64,000 nucleotides of DNA from Pestalotiopsis fici W106-1 (Eukaryota > Ascomycota > Sordariomycetes > Amphisphaeriales > Sporocadaceae), in the NCBI RefSeq assembly GCF_000516985.1, contig NW_006917101.1, forward strand, positions 1,542,834 through 1,606,833, in the 5' to 3' direction. Under the pieces are notes generated by a model. It had not been told where the DNA came from and searched no databases. It saw only the letters and a program-made list of their open reading frames with translations. Position numbers and translations under genes: made by a program. This document shows, piece after piece, positions 35,007 to 46,095 of this stretch. Each line of letters begins with the position of its first letter. The first letter of the stretch is position 1.

Positions 35007-37157
35007 TCACTGAACGAAGAAATCTTCCACGCGCCGGTGAGCAAGACAAGCTACCAATTCTGACTCTTCTGTTAATGCATGTATTATCGCGGGTCCAACC
35101 AATTTGTAGTACACCGTGCCCTCTTTGTTCCGTTGTGCCTGTTGATTCTGCGATTCGTCTCTGGCCGCATTTGCATCGCTAGTCTCGACCTTTCGAAGAA
35201 CCAGTGGACCACTCTGCTGACGATGCTGATCTATAGGAGCAACGATAATGTCCCCGGTTTGTAAGGCTTCGAATCCTACGCCCACCAATTCTGGTATTCC
35301 CTCGACTCCAAATACTGTTTCGTCAGCAGTTCTAGGACCAGTTTCGTCTATAAAATTGTGGAATAAGTCTATCAGGCGTTGCTCATCTGTTTCGGTAGAG
35401 AAGGTCTCTACCTGCGCTGCACGATGTAACAGCTTCTCGATCATGTCATCGATGGAGAATTCGCCGGATGGCCCTAGTGGAAAAGCCATCTCGAACCCTG
35501 TGCGAAAGTCTTGAAGGGTGGGCACGTCCTCAAGCTCCATGACCCAGTAAGCCCGTCTGATCGTGAGGAATAATGCATTCAGTGAGGTTGAATAGTCCAT
35601 GGAACGCCAGGCTCCAAACATACCATACAACATGGAAGTGTTCGCTCTTCTGTCTTCTCCAAAGGTGTCTAACCTTTCGCACGTCCCTATATACCGACCA
35701 GCTATGCGCAAGGTGGGCTTATCTCCCAAAAGGACGTGCATGAACGACTCTGGTTGATAAAATATATGACCAGCTGAGACTTCTCGTGAAACATCTGTCG
35801 CTTCCTCAAGATGTTCCTTGACACCAGGAAGTAGGACAAGCTCAGCACCTGTCGCATAAGATGCTGTATGACAACCTTCCTGCCCTTTTGATAGTACCAA
35901 ATCCATCACTTTCCAGTCGAGAAAGTCCGCTGGCACTAATGTGGACATGGGCTCCAGGGGATTCCGCACACCGACGCCAGGAACTCCAATTATCACAGCG
36001 GTGTCTCGCTCTCGTGTCGAAGGCATAGGGTCATCAATTGATCGTCGCTGCAACCTTTCCGCACATCTAAAAATAGAGGGGGCCCGACGGAGTCTGACAT
36101 TGTAATCAGGAACCCAAGATGGCAATGCCGTCTCCAAAAATCTGTTTGGACGCATTCGAAATAGTCCGAGAGTAGCCACGAAGGCAGCCTCGTACATAAT
36201 GCTATAAACAGTAGCCTCAAGAAGCGCTCTATATGGAGAATGATAGCGAGGGTTGTATTCTGCTGGGTAGACCTTACGAAGCCCCGAACACAGTCCATGC
36301 AAGGCGTAAATCCGGTCTCGGGGGTCGCTGCTTGCACGGCCGGCAGTGTACAGAAGGTGGGACCACAGATATGTCTCTTTACCGCCTTCACGTGCCATTT
36401 GGACACCTCGAGCAATCGTTCTGCTTACTTGATAACTCATCAAGGATTCCAGTCCAGAAAGGACCGGTATTGCGGATTCGATACGTGATAAATGCATTTC
36501 GCATTCGAAGAGTGTCGAAAGAGGACAGCGATAATCACCATAGACACAAATAGGATCATTGATTGGGAGTACCATCTCCTGGTAGGTCCACATGCGCTGC
36601 CAATATGACAGCTTGAAGAGTTCGATATACCCTAAGTAGACCGTCTCGCTGCCTTGTCGTCTGGATTGAGTGGCTGTTGAAGAAGTTCCATCATCGGTTG
36701 ATTTCTGTGACGGTGTAGAATTGATCCATTGGAAAAACGCTTCGATGCGATTGTTCCCCTCCTCACCAAGGCAAATTATCGTGTGCTGACATTTCGTATA
36801 CAGTTGCGACATGAAGGGAACCTGGTGGTTCTTCTCGTTAGTGTCCTTTTGGTTGATGCACAAGGCATCTACCCACAGCACCCTGGGCGAGGGGCCTCGC
36901 AATCGCCGGAGCGCGGCCTCTAGGTTTTTCGTGACATTGGCCGTCTTGCCATCGACACTGATCTCCCGCGTGTCTTTCTCGTCGCCCCATACGTAGGAGA
37001 GTGCTTCATACGTCGGTTCATCGTCCAGGGAGACCGTCCGCAGAATGACAAAGACTTTATCACCTAATGTATCGGACGCTGGCAACAACGTGATCAATCG
37101 AACTTGCCTTGAAGATAAATTTAAAGGCTGATATTCAATGTCCATCGTCATTGCCAT
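35007..37157 (-). CDS. HET-domain protein 4 (HET-6-like)
   Basis: Single exon, 716 residues from the ATG at 37157. HET blocks: YEALSYVWGD, VLWVDALCINQKD, FMSQLYTKCQHTIICLG and YWQRMWTYQEMVLP. Then RASSDPRDRIYALHGL and LPSWVPDYN, typical of HET-6-type proteins, and a C-terminal region ending in a segment with GDIIVAPID. It shares block order with HET2 (11935-14343) but has no introns and low visible identity. It is convergent with the SGNH gene, about 200 bp apart. Expected role: incompatibility or cell-death signalling; recognition partner unknown. Confidence 0.9.
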   Translation of the reverse strand: MAMTMDIEYQPLNLSSRQVRLITLLPASDTLGDKVFVILRTVSLDDEPTYEALSYVWGDEKDTREISVDGKTANVTKNLEAALRRLRGPSPRVLWVDALCINQKDTNEKNHQVPFMSQLYTKCQHTIICLGEEGNNRIEAFFQWINSTPSQKSTDDGTSSTATQSRRQGSETVYLGYIELFKLSYWQRMWTYQEMVLPINDPICVYGDYRCPLSTLFECEMHLSRIESAIPVLSGLESLMSYQVSRTIARGVQMAREGGKETYLWSHLLYTAGRASSDPRDRIYALHGLCSGLRKVYPAEYNPRYHSPYRALLEATVYSIMYEAAFVATLGLFRMRPNRFLETALPSWVPDYNVRLRRAPSIFRCAERLQRRSIDDPMPSTRERDTAVIIGVPGVGVRNPLEPMSTLVPADFLDWKVMDLVLSKGQEGCHTASYATGAELVLLPGVKEHLEEATDVSREVSAGHIFYQPESFMHVLLGDKPTLRIAGRYIGTCERLDTFGEDRRANTSMLYGMFGAWRSMDYSTSLNALFLTIRRAYWVMELEDVPTLQDFRTGFEMAFPLGPSGEFSIDDMIEKLLHRAAQVETFSTETDEQRLIDLFHNFIDETGPRTADETVFGVEGIPELVGVGFEALQTGDIIVAPIDQHRQQSGPLVLRKVETSDANAARDESQNQQAQRNKEGTVYYKLVGPAIIHALTEESELVACLAHRRVEDFFVQ

Positions 37158-37814
37158 TGCAGCAGAATCGAAATTGACGGAAAGCTGCTCAGGTGGGGCA
37201 AAAAGAAAGAGGGAGAGAGGGAAACACGAAAGGTGGGGGTCCGCCCGGTTGCTTTCAGTAATATATGGTGCGAGGGCTTAAGCAAGGCTGTGGTAATGAG
37301 GATAGAGGTCGCACTGCCATACTGCCGACCTAGGGAGCAGCTGAATACCAAGGACCTAATTATTCGACTCTATATCTGCATCCCGCCCTAGACCTACTGC
37401 AATCTGGAAAAATAAGATTCCCTGAGAAGTGGCTGACGGCATATGACATTTCAGCTGAGTGATAAGCTAACCTAGTTGGTGTATGAAGAGGCGCAGCAGT
37501 CACCGAATTGGGCTTTTCTCCATCTTCGGAATATGACCGAGGTTGTGAAAACACTCCATGCTTCGCCCCAGAGCCGCGACCTGAATTCTGTATTCGTGCT
37601 CAAATCGCGATTTCTTAGGTACCTCATCTAGAGCAGAGCGAACAGGAGGCCGAGTTCTGCGGCAACTGTGATGATATATAGTGGCTTCAACTTGCAAATG
37701 TCCGTCATGGTATCAATTTATCTAAGCAGCCTCAAATGGAGAACCTCTTTTGTACTACCTATACGCTCTACCTCGGGCCATATCTTCACCATTACGCACG
37801 TCTTGCACGCTAAA
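37158..37814. other. Intergenic between HET4 and the mpaB-like gene
   Basis: About 660 bp with the HET4 promoter at the left and the 3' flank of the next gene at the right. Nothing else seen. Confidence 0.5.
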
Positions 37815-39334
37815 CTAGCCAAATGGACAACCTCCCATGCCCTTGGACTTCATCCTCTCATAGTCTCTCTTCATCTCTTCCTCACCCTTGCCCATACGAG
37901 TTACAGGACCAAGGTCTACAAATCTGTAGCCTTCGGGTAGGTGCTCCTTGGGGTGGTCTCCGGGGAGTGTGCCTCCGTACATCCAAACGGCCCAAGCCTT
38001 TGGACCCCAGCGGTTCCAGAGCGTCGGCTTGATGTAGAAGGGATAGTTGCCATAAGACCAGTTGAGCAGCAACGGCTCGTCCACCGAGTCGGTCGACTCG
38101 TTGTGACGCTTGAGTGCAGTAAAACGCGGCAGGGCGAAATGCCGAAGGAAGAAGCTACGGGCCCAAAGAGACGTGTATATGAAAGCCGCGGCGCTGACGC
38201 CAGGTTCAGGAAGCCTGAAGCAGAAAAATTAGTTCCCTGCGTGATACTATACGGAGAAGACAGCGGGGCGAATAATAACTTACATGAAGGCCTCCCTGAC
38301 ACGATCGCCCAGCAGGACGTGAACACACTCGTGAGCGAAGCTCAGCATTGGGCGGGGGAGCCAGTACGTGATCATGGGGATCAGGGCCTTGGCGGGCTTG
38401 TTGCTGGTCTCGCTAGGAACAAAGGCCGTGACCTCATAGCTCTTGGCCCACTGAGCAATGTCGAGAGCAAAGTCGAGACCGTCGGTCCACTCCGTCTTGG
38501 CCAAGTAGCCCTCGTACTGAATGCCCATGGCGTCGCCGATAGACTTCCAAAAGGTGCCGTACGCGCAGTATTCCATTTCGTTAAGGGCGCGCCACTCGTA
38601 CAGCCGCATGAAGCGCTCCGGCTCTGTAATGAAGACGGATAGCGTGTAGAGCAGGTCTTCGTTGGAGATTTGACCAGACTTTATGTATTTGCTGTGCAGC
38701 CAGTTCATGCGGGCCACCGAGGTCGTCGCCCGCACCGAATTGGGCGGATTTGCCATGAATTCGCCAATGATGACAGCTGTGTCTTCATATCTTCATTTGT
38801 CCATATTAGTAAATGATGCAACGTGGTAGTCCGAGAAAAAGACTTCAAATACCTCTTCAAGCTATTGATGGGATCAGTGAGATTTCTGGTGGCCAATAAT
38901 AGCCTACTGATTGACTCCACGCCATATGTCTATAGCCAGTTAGTTTATACTCAGCTTACATACATCATGGCATGACATACCTTGAATAGTGCAAATTGCA
39001 GACTCGTCTCATTGGAAAAGGGAAACTCCAAGCTCGACAACTCCTTGATGATCTTCTGGGCGTCTTCCACCGTCATCTTCTGAAGGCTGGCGCGGTCCGG
39101 GAAGCCATAGCGTTTACGCATACTCTTTTCGCGCTGGAACCGCAGTGCCTTCACGAGCACGAGGTAGCCCACGCCAATAGAAATGGCGGTAGTCTTCCAC
39201 GAGCCATCGCCCGCCGCCGTCGTGATTTTGGACATCAGGGTACTGATGCCCGTCTGCACGGAGCTCGGAAAGTGGGCTAGCAAGGCTGCCGGCGTAGGAA
39301 GCGAAGGTATGTTGGAAGTAATATTGGAAGCCAT
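37815..39334 (-). CDS. ER-bound oxygenase, mpaB/DUF2236 (rubber-oxygenase-like) family
   Basis: Four exons, 39334-38981, 38929-38853, 38790-38284 and 38214-37815, give 445 residues; phases agree at all joins (introns 51, 62 and 69 bp). A transmembrane helix near residues 50-66 (AISIGVGYLVLVKAL) anchors the protein. The DUF2236-type core has ARMNWLHSKY, DLLYTLSVFITEPERF, EYCAYGTFWKSIGDAMG, and SFAHECVHVLLGD, with His residues suited to b-type heme coordination. In the mycophenolic-acid pathway MpaB' performs oxidative cleavage of a farnesyl chain; this protein is a relative, not shown to be an orthologue. No polyketide synthase or prenyltransferase is nearby, so a general lipid or terpenoid role is as likely. 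Confidence 0.85.
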
Positions 39335-40797
39335 GATTGTTGCAACGGATGTGAGTGCGTGTGACTTGACCACTTCAAGTGCGAGAGATGATGTGAAGGC
39401 TCATAAAACGTACGGAAAGCCTTGCATTTATTACAGTAAAAGGGGGAATACCTGCTCGTACGGGATATGCTAGTAGGGGATACTCGAGAGGCTAGTGACG
39501 AGACGAGTATGTTATTACTAAAAGTATACGAGCTTAGGTAGGCATAAACTCAAATAATAGGGATAGCAAGACCACGAGGCGAGACAAGAACCCGTTGAGA
39601 AGCGGGGGTAGTATGGGGTAATTCAAAATGATCGTCTGATAACAAAGACCAAATCCCCGGATCGACAAGAATGCCAAACTTGGCGGTGGTGAGGGGGTTC
39701 AAGTTGGAATGAGTTGGGGCGGATATCGCGAAGAGAGAGAGACTGGAGCCAGAACGAACAGACAAATAAGAACAAAGCGAATGGAAAAGCCAAAGTTCTC
39801 GGAAGGTCTGAGAAATGTCCCGGGAATATGGGGCGATGGGGAAGACAACTCTGACTGGGGATGATCTGATATATTCCCTGATTGCTCCGCAGGTGTTCAT
39901 TCGTCGCTAGGTGATACCCTTGGGGTTTTTCGACATGCCAAGGTCCGTCTGTGGAGGGAAAGAATGTAGGTGGGTGGAGCAGATGAAAGTGAAAAAGGCT
40001 ATAACACCTGCATCTCAGGGATGGTCCACCGTAGTTTGTGGTAGGTAGGTACGGAATAATATCAAAGAATCAGGCGCCCTGCTTCGGCTTGCTGTAAGCT
40101 AGACACAACGAATGTCATCGGTCATGTCTAGCGTGAGACCATGGCGGCGTTGGCGTACAAGACATCCAACAGATCCAACAGATCAGGCAAGTCCGCGCCA
40201 CCTGGCTTCAGAACGCGGATAGATCTAATGTTGTGAAATGCGACCGTCCCAACGCCGATAGACTGTCGCTGTAATCTGGCATGTACAGCTTATTATTAGG
40301 GGACCCGGCGCTGAAGGTATTACACAGTACTATTCCAGGGGTGTTGGTCTCCAAGGTTGCATTGGCATGTGGACTGGTCATCTCGCTGAGTGCGGCCGAG
40401 TCCCACAGAAAGAGGGAACCTCGGCCGATTTACACACAGGCGGGGCCGGGTGTGCTTAGAGTCCGATCGGGTGGCTGCCGGAAATGGAGCACTCGTCGGT
40501 AGTTGTTATAGACTTGTCGAATATACTACTATCGCCTTGTAATGACAATAGCTAAAGTATTCAAGTTCCACACCAATGAGCCACTCACTAGCCGGTTCCT
40601 TGCTATTCTACAGCATCTCCAACACCAACAAACACGTTGTGTGATGTTGGAATCAGGAGAGTTGTCACGTTTGTCCGAGTCATCCGCCCACGTGTACCAA
40701 CGCGCATACGAGTTATCTTGCAGGTAATGGCAAAACGCGCTTTCTACAACTCATTCATACTTGTATCTTTCAAGTTTAGGTCTTCACTATTTAGATA
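39335..40797. other. Intergenic (1.46 kb)
   Basis: Promoter of the mpaB-like gene at the left, 3' flank of the Gpi17 gene at the right. Short unsupported frames only. Confidence 0.5.
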
Positions 40798-42491
40798 CTA
40801 CATGGACTTGGCTTTTTGCCTACGCCTGTTTCTCCAGGCCTTAAACTCATTTAGCAAACCCATGACGAGGGGCACGCCTACTGGACCCAATAGCGGCAGG
40901 TAGACTGCAACCTTATGTTCATCTGGGAAATAGAGCTGACCAACCATGCTCTTCTCAAAGAACGCGCGTTCTGCCTCTGCCTCGGCAATGCGTGCGTGCT
41001 CCAGGCCTTTTGGGTTCCCAAGACTCGCGCAAGCCAGCTCTAGGTGATGCATGGACTTGGCAACACCATCTGCAACCCGAGATGGAATGGATATGCTGGG
41101 CAGGGCGAGCGACAAGCGTGCTAATGACCCCAAAGAGGACGAAGCGCGCAGTAATAGGTCGGCTGACCTGACCCGATTCAAAGTTGACAGACGCAGGGGT
41201 AATGAACTTGATTGCGGGGTACCGAGGAGCGAAAGCAAGTGCGAGGTAAAGGTCAAGATCGGCTGCTTCAAAGTCTCCGTAGACACGTGGGGGGTCGAGG
41301 GGGGAGAAAGCAGATAGACCGTGCCCCATTGGGGAATCAACCACGACTGTGATGTCTCCGACGCTTCCGTTCCTATTGTCTGGTTTCCAATGTATACAAC
41401 AAAGTTGAGTGTAGGCGCTCCACCAATGGACGGTGACAGTGGCCACTCTGCTGCATTAATGAAGGATGACAAGTCCTCTTTGCTAAGTACCTGAGACTGT
41501 ACGCCAGGTGCAGCATATAGCTGAACTTGGGTGTCAATGGTGAAATTGTGTATAGGAGCCAACATATCAAGCACTGGCTTCATATATTCGTCGATTGCTG
41601 CCTCAATCTCCCAGCTGCTTGGCGCAGGACCACTTGTGAACAAAGAGAAAGTGAGATGATACGTCCTCGAGTACTTCATCGATCTCGTCATGCGCTTGGA
41701 CAGAGAGTCTGCCACTTCCTGAGAAAGGGCCTTGGGCTGCTGCTCCGTATGTACCGACGATGTCTCGAGCAAGTACGATATGATGTTCTGTTCCTCGGAA
41801 AACGTGGACCGTAGCTGTGTAGCCAGGTATGTCGCTAAGCCCGAGGACGGCGAGTTGGCTGTCGGAATCGAGTTCGGCGGATAAGATACATCGAGGATCG
41901 GGTAGTGCGGGTGAAGCGAGGATGTTGCTGTATGTGTTGACTCTGCAGGCGTGAGTCTTATGGTGAGAGCGACATCAGAATCTTGCTGGGCCTCCTTGGA
42001 AGCCAATTGCAGTCTCAAGTGATGTGCTGAGAAGTCATTAAGGTCGTCGAGCGCATGTTGTGTGAGACGCAACAGGTTCTCTGCTTCCTGTTCTTGTAGA
42101 CTGCCAGGGTCAATCGAGATACGGAGCGGGAATACAGGTCGACAAGCCTGAAAGAGGTAACATGATTAGCCAGACTGATGGTATAGAGTAGTAGAGTGCC
42201 AACACACACCTTGCCATCAGACCACTCCAACATCTGTTCCACAGGTAGATTTGCCCGGTATATGCTAGTTGTTTGCCACCATATTGGCAGGCCGAGAAAG
42301 ATTACGATGGCCCAAAACGAAGCCACAACCCAGGAGCGTCGTCGCGTATCGGAGGCCTTCTCAGGGGGCGGCTCCTTTTTGGACACAGTCGTAGGTTCCT
42401 CGGGAGATGGAGGAACGACAGCTCCAGTCGGTGCTGCAGACTTTCTAAAGGTCAAGTCGGAGCTGGCGCCATTTTCAACGGCAGACGACAT
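40798..42491 (-). CDS. GPI17: GPI transamidase subunit Gpi17/PIG-S
   Basis: Two exons, 42491-42210 and 42147-40798 (62-bp intron, donor GTGTGT), give 543 residues; the ATG at 42491 is preferred over an upstream non-ATG codon. Topology fits PIG-S: a proline-rich cytosolic N-terminus, a membrane helix (VVASFWAIVIFLGLPIWW) followed by TTSIYRANLPVEQM, a large lumenal domain, and a C-terminal helix (YLPLLGPVGVPLVMGLL) with a basic tail. Core motifs include LNFVVYIG and WLIPQWGTVYLL. The protein is a non-catalytic part of the ER complex that attaches GPI anchors to proteins. Housekeeping gene; single copy expected. Confidence 0.93.
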
Positions 42492-43684
42492 GTCGATTGT
42501 GGTTGACAATGCCAGAAAGTAGCATTGTCGAGCTGCTTAGATGAGTTTCAATGTTTGAGGCACAGCGACCACTTCGCGACAACTAGTAGCGACGTACCTA
42601 TCAATGGTGAGTTGGCAGCTTTCCCCAGTGATGTAAACGCGATAGGTTAGCATTCACGTGGTGATAAGACGGTGCAGAAGTCCACTGAGTGTGCACTGTC
42701 AGGTCCAGATGTCTTCCTGGTTAGTGCAAGAAAATGCTTAAATTAGCGGGCACTTGGTTCACCTACGGCAGACGCAGTCGCGGCGCAGTAGCAGGAGAAC
42801 CCATCTGCTCGGGTTCTGCCGCCCTACCTAGCATGTTTCTAGAAACGGTGAAATGGACAACCAGTGCCTTGCATTTCTACTCCTACCAAGTACTAGGCAG
42901 GTACCACAATGATTCCAATACCAGACAACTGAATTTGAGTCTCTAACACCAACTTTGGAAAAAAAAAAAAAAAAAAAAAAAAACCTACAATTGTCTGCCT
43001 TTCCCCCACCACATCACGAAGCAGAAGTCAAAAGGCAGTCTTGGGGCGATTTATTCAAAGATCCGGGGTTCAAACGCAGAGGCGAGACAGGAATAATGGC
43101 ATTACGTATTCGGATATATAGCAACAGAGCTTATAGATGTCTTTGCCACCACATACCGTCTGATCAAAGCACACCAAAGATTGAACGGTGCAACGGAAAA
43201 GCAGCCTCAAACCCTCTGGGAAAGGCTTGGGGGCGGCGATCTCAACTCATAATACCGAGCAGTTATGGAAAGCCATATATGCAAGTAGCTACGTAATCAA
43301 CAAGCCTGGAGCGTCTGCAGGCTTTCGGGAAGATATGGGTGTTGGTCATGAGGGAAAAGCGCTCTTACAGACAATCGCCGGCCTACCCTTACCATTCAAG
43401 TAGCCCATGTCGGAGAATGTCGCAGTGCCTCGTCCATTTCCCAGCCGACTTGGGCACTTACGGCCCCAGGGATTCTTCCAGTCTAGCAGGCTATATAGCC
43501 AGTAGCTTTGTTGCTTTCAACGGAACCATGTGCAACTCAACGAGTTGATTGGTTAAGGCTCACATCACCACTCGCTTTTCATCTGTACATAACATGTGAT
43601 ATGTCTTATCTGCAAGATTCTCTATTATTCCTCTTCCCCGAGCGGCTCAAAATGGAGGGATGGAGAACCCCGTGACAGTTCGAC
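42492..43684. other. Intergenic with A25 tract
   Basis: About 1.2 kb. Holds the Gpi17 promoter at the left, an A homopolymer at 42959-42983 and no gene. The right end is the 3' flank of the mucin-like gene. Confidence 0.5.
42959..42983. repeat. 25-bp A homopolymer
   Basis: Twenty-five uninterrupted A on the + strand. No sign of a retroposed gene upstream (no target-site duplication seen), so it is treated as a simple repeat; it may also be a nucleosome-depleting tract. Confidence 0.9.
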
Positions 43685-46095
43685 CTATGGCCCAACATCG
43701 TCGCTACACGATAGCGAATCGGTTGAGGTGCAGGAGGCTTGGTCCTTTTCAGCAATATTGGCCTCGTCCAGGCCGTCAGAATTCTGTGTATTGCGATCGC
43801 CTTCGTTAATATAGCACATGCCCGAACCTCCGTCGTCGAAGAGCGCCGACATGCAGTATTTGTCCTGGTTGCATTCGTCGATGCATGTCAGATAATTGCC
43901 TGTCTCTACGGAGAACGCGAAAGGGAACGGGTTGGCTGAGACTCCGCAAGCCACACGAAAGGAACACCCGCAGCCGTCGCCTCCCTTGCGATTTCATATC
44001 TGGTCAGCATGGGGATAAAAAATATCTATTTTCTCGAGCACCATTCTAGGACCTCATTGTCTTCTCTGTCACGCATGTGTATGAAGAATGATGCAAACAA
44101 GACTCACCGGCGCAGCCCCAGTGTACCCCTCACCGTCAGCAACAGTACTTGTGGCAATAGCTACTGATGTGGTCGTAGCCGTTTCAGTACTCGTGGACGT
44201 TGTGGTCGTGATTGTTGTGTCAAAGGACGTTGTAGTCTCATACTCGGTCGTTGTACTTAATGGTCCCGTCGTCGTGCTCGTCACTGTTGTCGTGGTAGTA
44301 TCCATAGAGACGTCGGCCGTGTCCGTCTCAGTGCTCGTGATTATTTCTGTCGAGGTAGGGCCAGTCTCTGTCGCGGTCTCGGTGATTGTCGATGCAATGC
44401 AACTGCATATAATTGAGTCCAAGGTTGGTTCATTAGAGTTAGTTCCAGTGTTGTCAGACCCAGTGCCGGTAGACCTGGTGCTGGTAGACTCGGTGCTGGT
44501 AGACTCGGTGCTGGTAGACTCGGTGCTGGGAGACTCGGTGTTGGTAGACCCAGTGCTGATGGGATTGGTCGTCCACTGGAATGTTGGCTCGTTTGTAGCC
44601 GTACCAGTATTGGTAGACTCAAAAGTCCCCGTAGTCGCGGTGCTATACCATGGTTCGTAAGAGGTTAGGCCACCAGCGTCAGTGTATGAAGAGTCATAGT
44701 CAGGCTCCTGCCTATCATCTCCATAGTATGAAGTCTGGCCAGGGACCTGGCCTTTGCTATTTCCGCCACCATAGTTCGAGCGGCTACCATCACCACCATA
44801 GCCGCCGATGCCATAGTCCCCATCGCTATCACCACTATAGCCCCCATCGCCATCGTTGTCGCCAGTGCCACTATAGATGCCTTTATTGTTGTGGCCATTA
44901 TAACCGTTACTGCTGCCGCCACTGCCGCCGTGGTAGCTGCCGTCTCCATTGTTACTGTCGACGCCGTGATAGCCAGCATTGCTGCCGTGACTACTATCAT
45001 CGCTATAGCCGCCATTTCCATCGTCGTTGTATTCACCACTCGAGCCTCCATATACACCACGATCCGGGCCAGAGCCACTGCGATAAGAACCGTGGTCTAG
45101 TCCATGGCCCCCACCATATGCAGGCTGGCCACCATGACCGAATGGTTCACGACCACCGCCATTGCCGTACGAAGGATAAGAACCAGGACCAGCGCCTTGA
45201 CCGTACGCGGTCGCTCCTAACCGAGATGGGCGATTGCCCGAAGCCGCGCCGCCATTACAATCAGGATTGCCGTCGAGGTGTCGCTTCTTCCGGGCAGGTT
45301 GTGTAGGCTGTCCCAGGCGACAGACAGTTGTTGTGGACGCGCTTGTTACGGTTGATGTCGATGTCGTCGTCGTTTGGTCAATCTCCACATCCTGTTTCAT
45401 GGAGTAGAAGTTAGTATTCTTGGCCACGTTTTCTGAGCACATATACAACGAAGCTCAGCGCTTGTTGACGGCTTTGTCAGTCCTTTTTGTCTCAGAGCAC
45501 TATGGATTTGCTTGTATGTTTCACGCTCATGGAAGGCGGTCTCGGAAGGGCCAGATTGATAATGCCAGTCGCTTACCGTCTCAAGGTAGACAGTTGTAGT
45601 CGAAGTCTCAGTGGTAGTCCCACCGTCGTCGGTCATGAAGGTGGTGGTCTCATCTAATAGTACTCAGACCAATTAGCATATGTAGTTAGAGAATACGAAA
45701 ATTACCATATATCTAGATTGTGAACGCGACAGTCCAGACACAGAGGGGCGAGTACTAACCGGTAGTAATGACCACAGGCGTAGTCGTCGTTGTCGTAGTC
45801 GTAGTTACAGTAATGGTAGCCGTAGCTCTAGGAACAATGGCTAGATAATTCTAAATGTCGGCATTTGTATGATTTATAGATGGTGATGATAGAACACAAA
45901 TATTCAACGGCATTGCCTACTGGTTGTCGTAGTTGGTGCACTAAAGTCGAATTGCTGGGTACACAAATACTGGGAAATAGGATCTGTGGCGATCAAGGAG
46001 CTGAGGCTCGAGTAATAAGGAAGGGTGCATGGATTAATAGTTGTGACAGTCGTGAACTCAGTCGGACTTGGCTCAAAACTGGCCAGAGCCGCCAT
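43685..46095 (-). CDS. Mucin-like surface protein: Ser/Thr tracts, Gly/Tyr-rich middle, Cys-rich C-terminus
   Basis: Five exons, 46095-45921, 45840-45760, 45653-45577, 45391-44108 and 43984-43685, give 638 residues; all phases agree, though the last acceptor (AAG) is weak. The start MAALASF has a good context but no clear signal peptide; the in-frame codons before it are hydrophobic, so an unseen upstream exon is possible. Exons 1-3 are Thr-rich (ITVTTTTTTTTPVV, TTTETSTTTVY). Exon 4 has a Gly/Ser/Tyr/Asn/Asp-rich stretch (GGYSGDSDGDYGIGGYGG) and a Ser/Thr/Glu segment encoded by a 15-bp minisatellite. Exon 5 has at least eight Cys (GDGCGCSF, CIDECNQDKYC) in a PAN/Apple-like pattern. Probably a heavily O-glycosylated wall or adhesive protein. 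Function inferred only from composition. Confidence 0.75.
44461..44550. repeat. Coding minisatellite, six 15-bp units
   Basis: Six head-to-tail 15-bp units (consensus on + strand CGGTGCTGGTAGACT), the middle ones identical. On the minus strand they encode the pentapeptide STEST. Unit length is a multiple of three, so copy-number changes keep the frame. Confidence 0.92.

Noticed and set aside
42959..42983. A25 tract as the tail of a retroposed element
   Set aside because: No LINE or SINE features upstream and no target-site duplication seen.
44461..44550. Regular short repeats resembling a CRISPR array
   Set aside because: Units are directly tandem without unique spacers, lie in a coding exon, and the genome is eukaryotic.
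44088..44660. Val-rich plus-strand reading frame of 190 codons
   Set aside because: It is the antisense of the Ser/Thr-rich exon of the mucin-like gene; its composition follows from the repeats.
44650..45306. His/Arg-rich plus-strand frame of 218 codons
   Set aside because: Antisense of the Gly/Tyr-rich repeat region; biased composition only.
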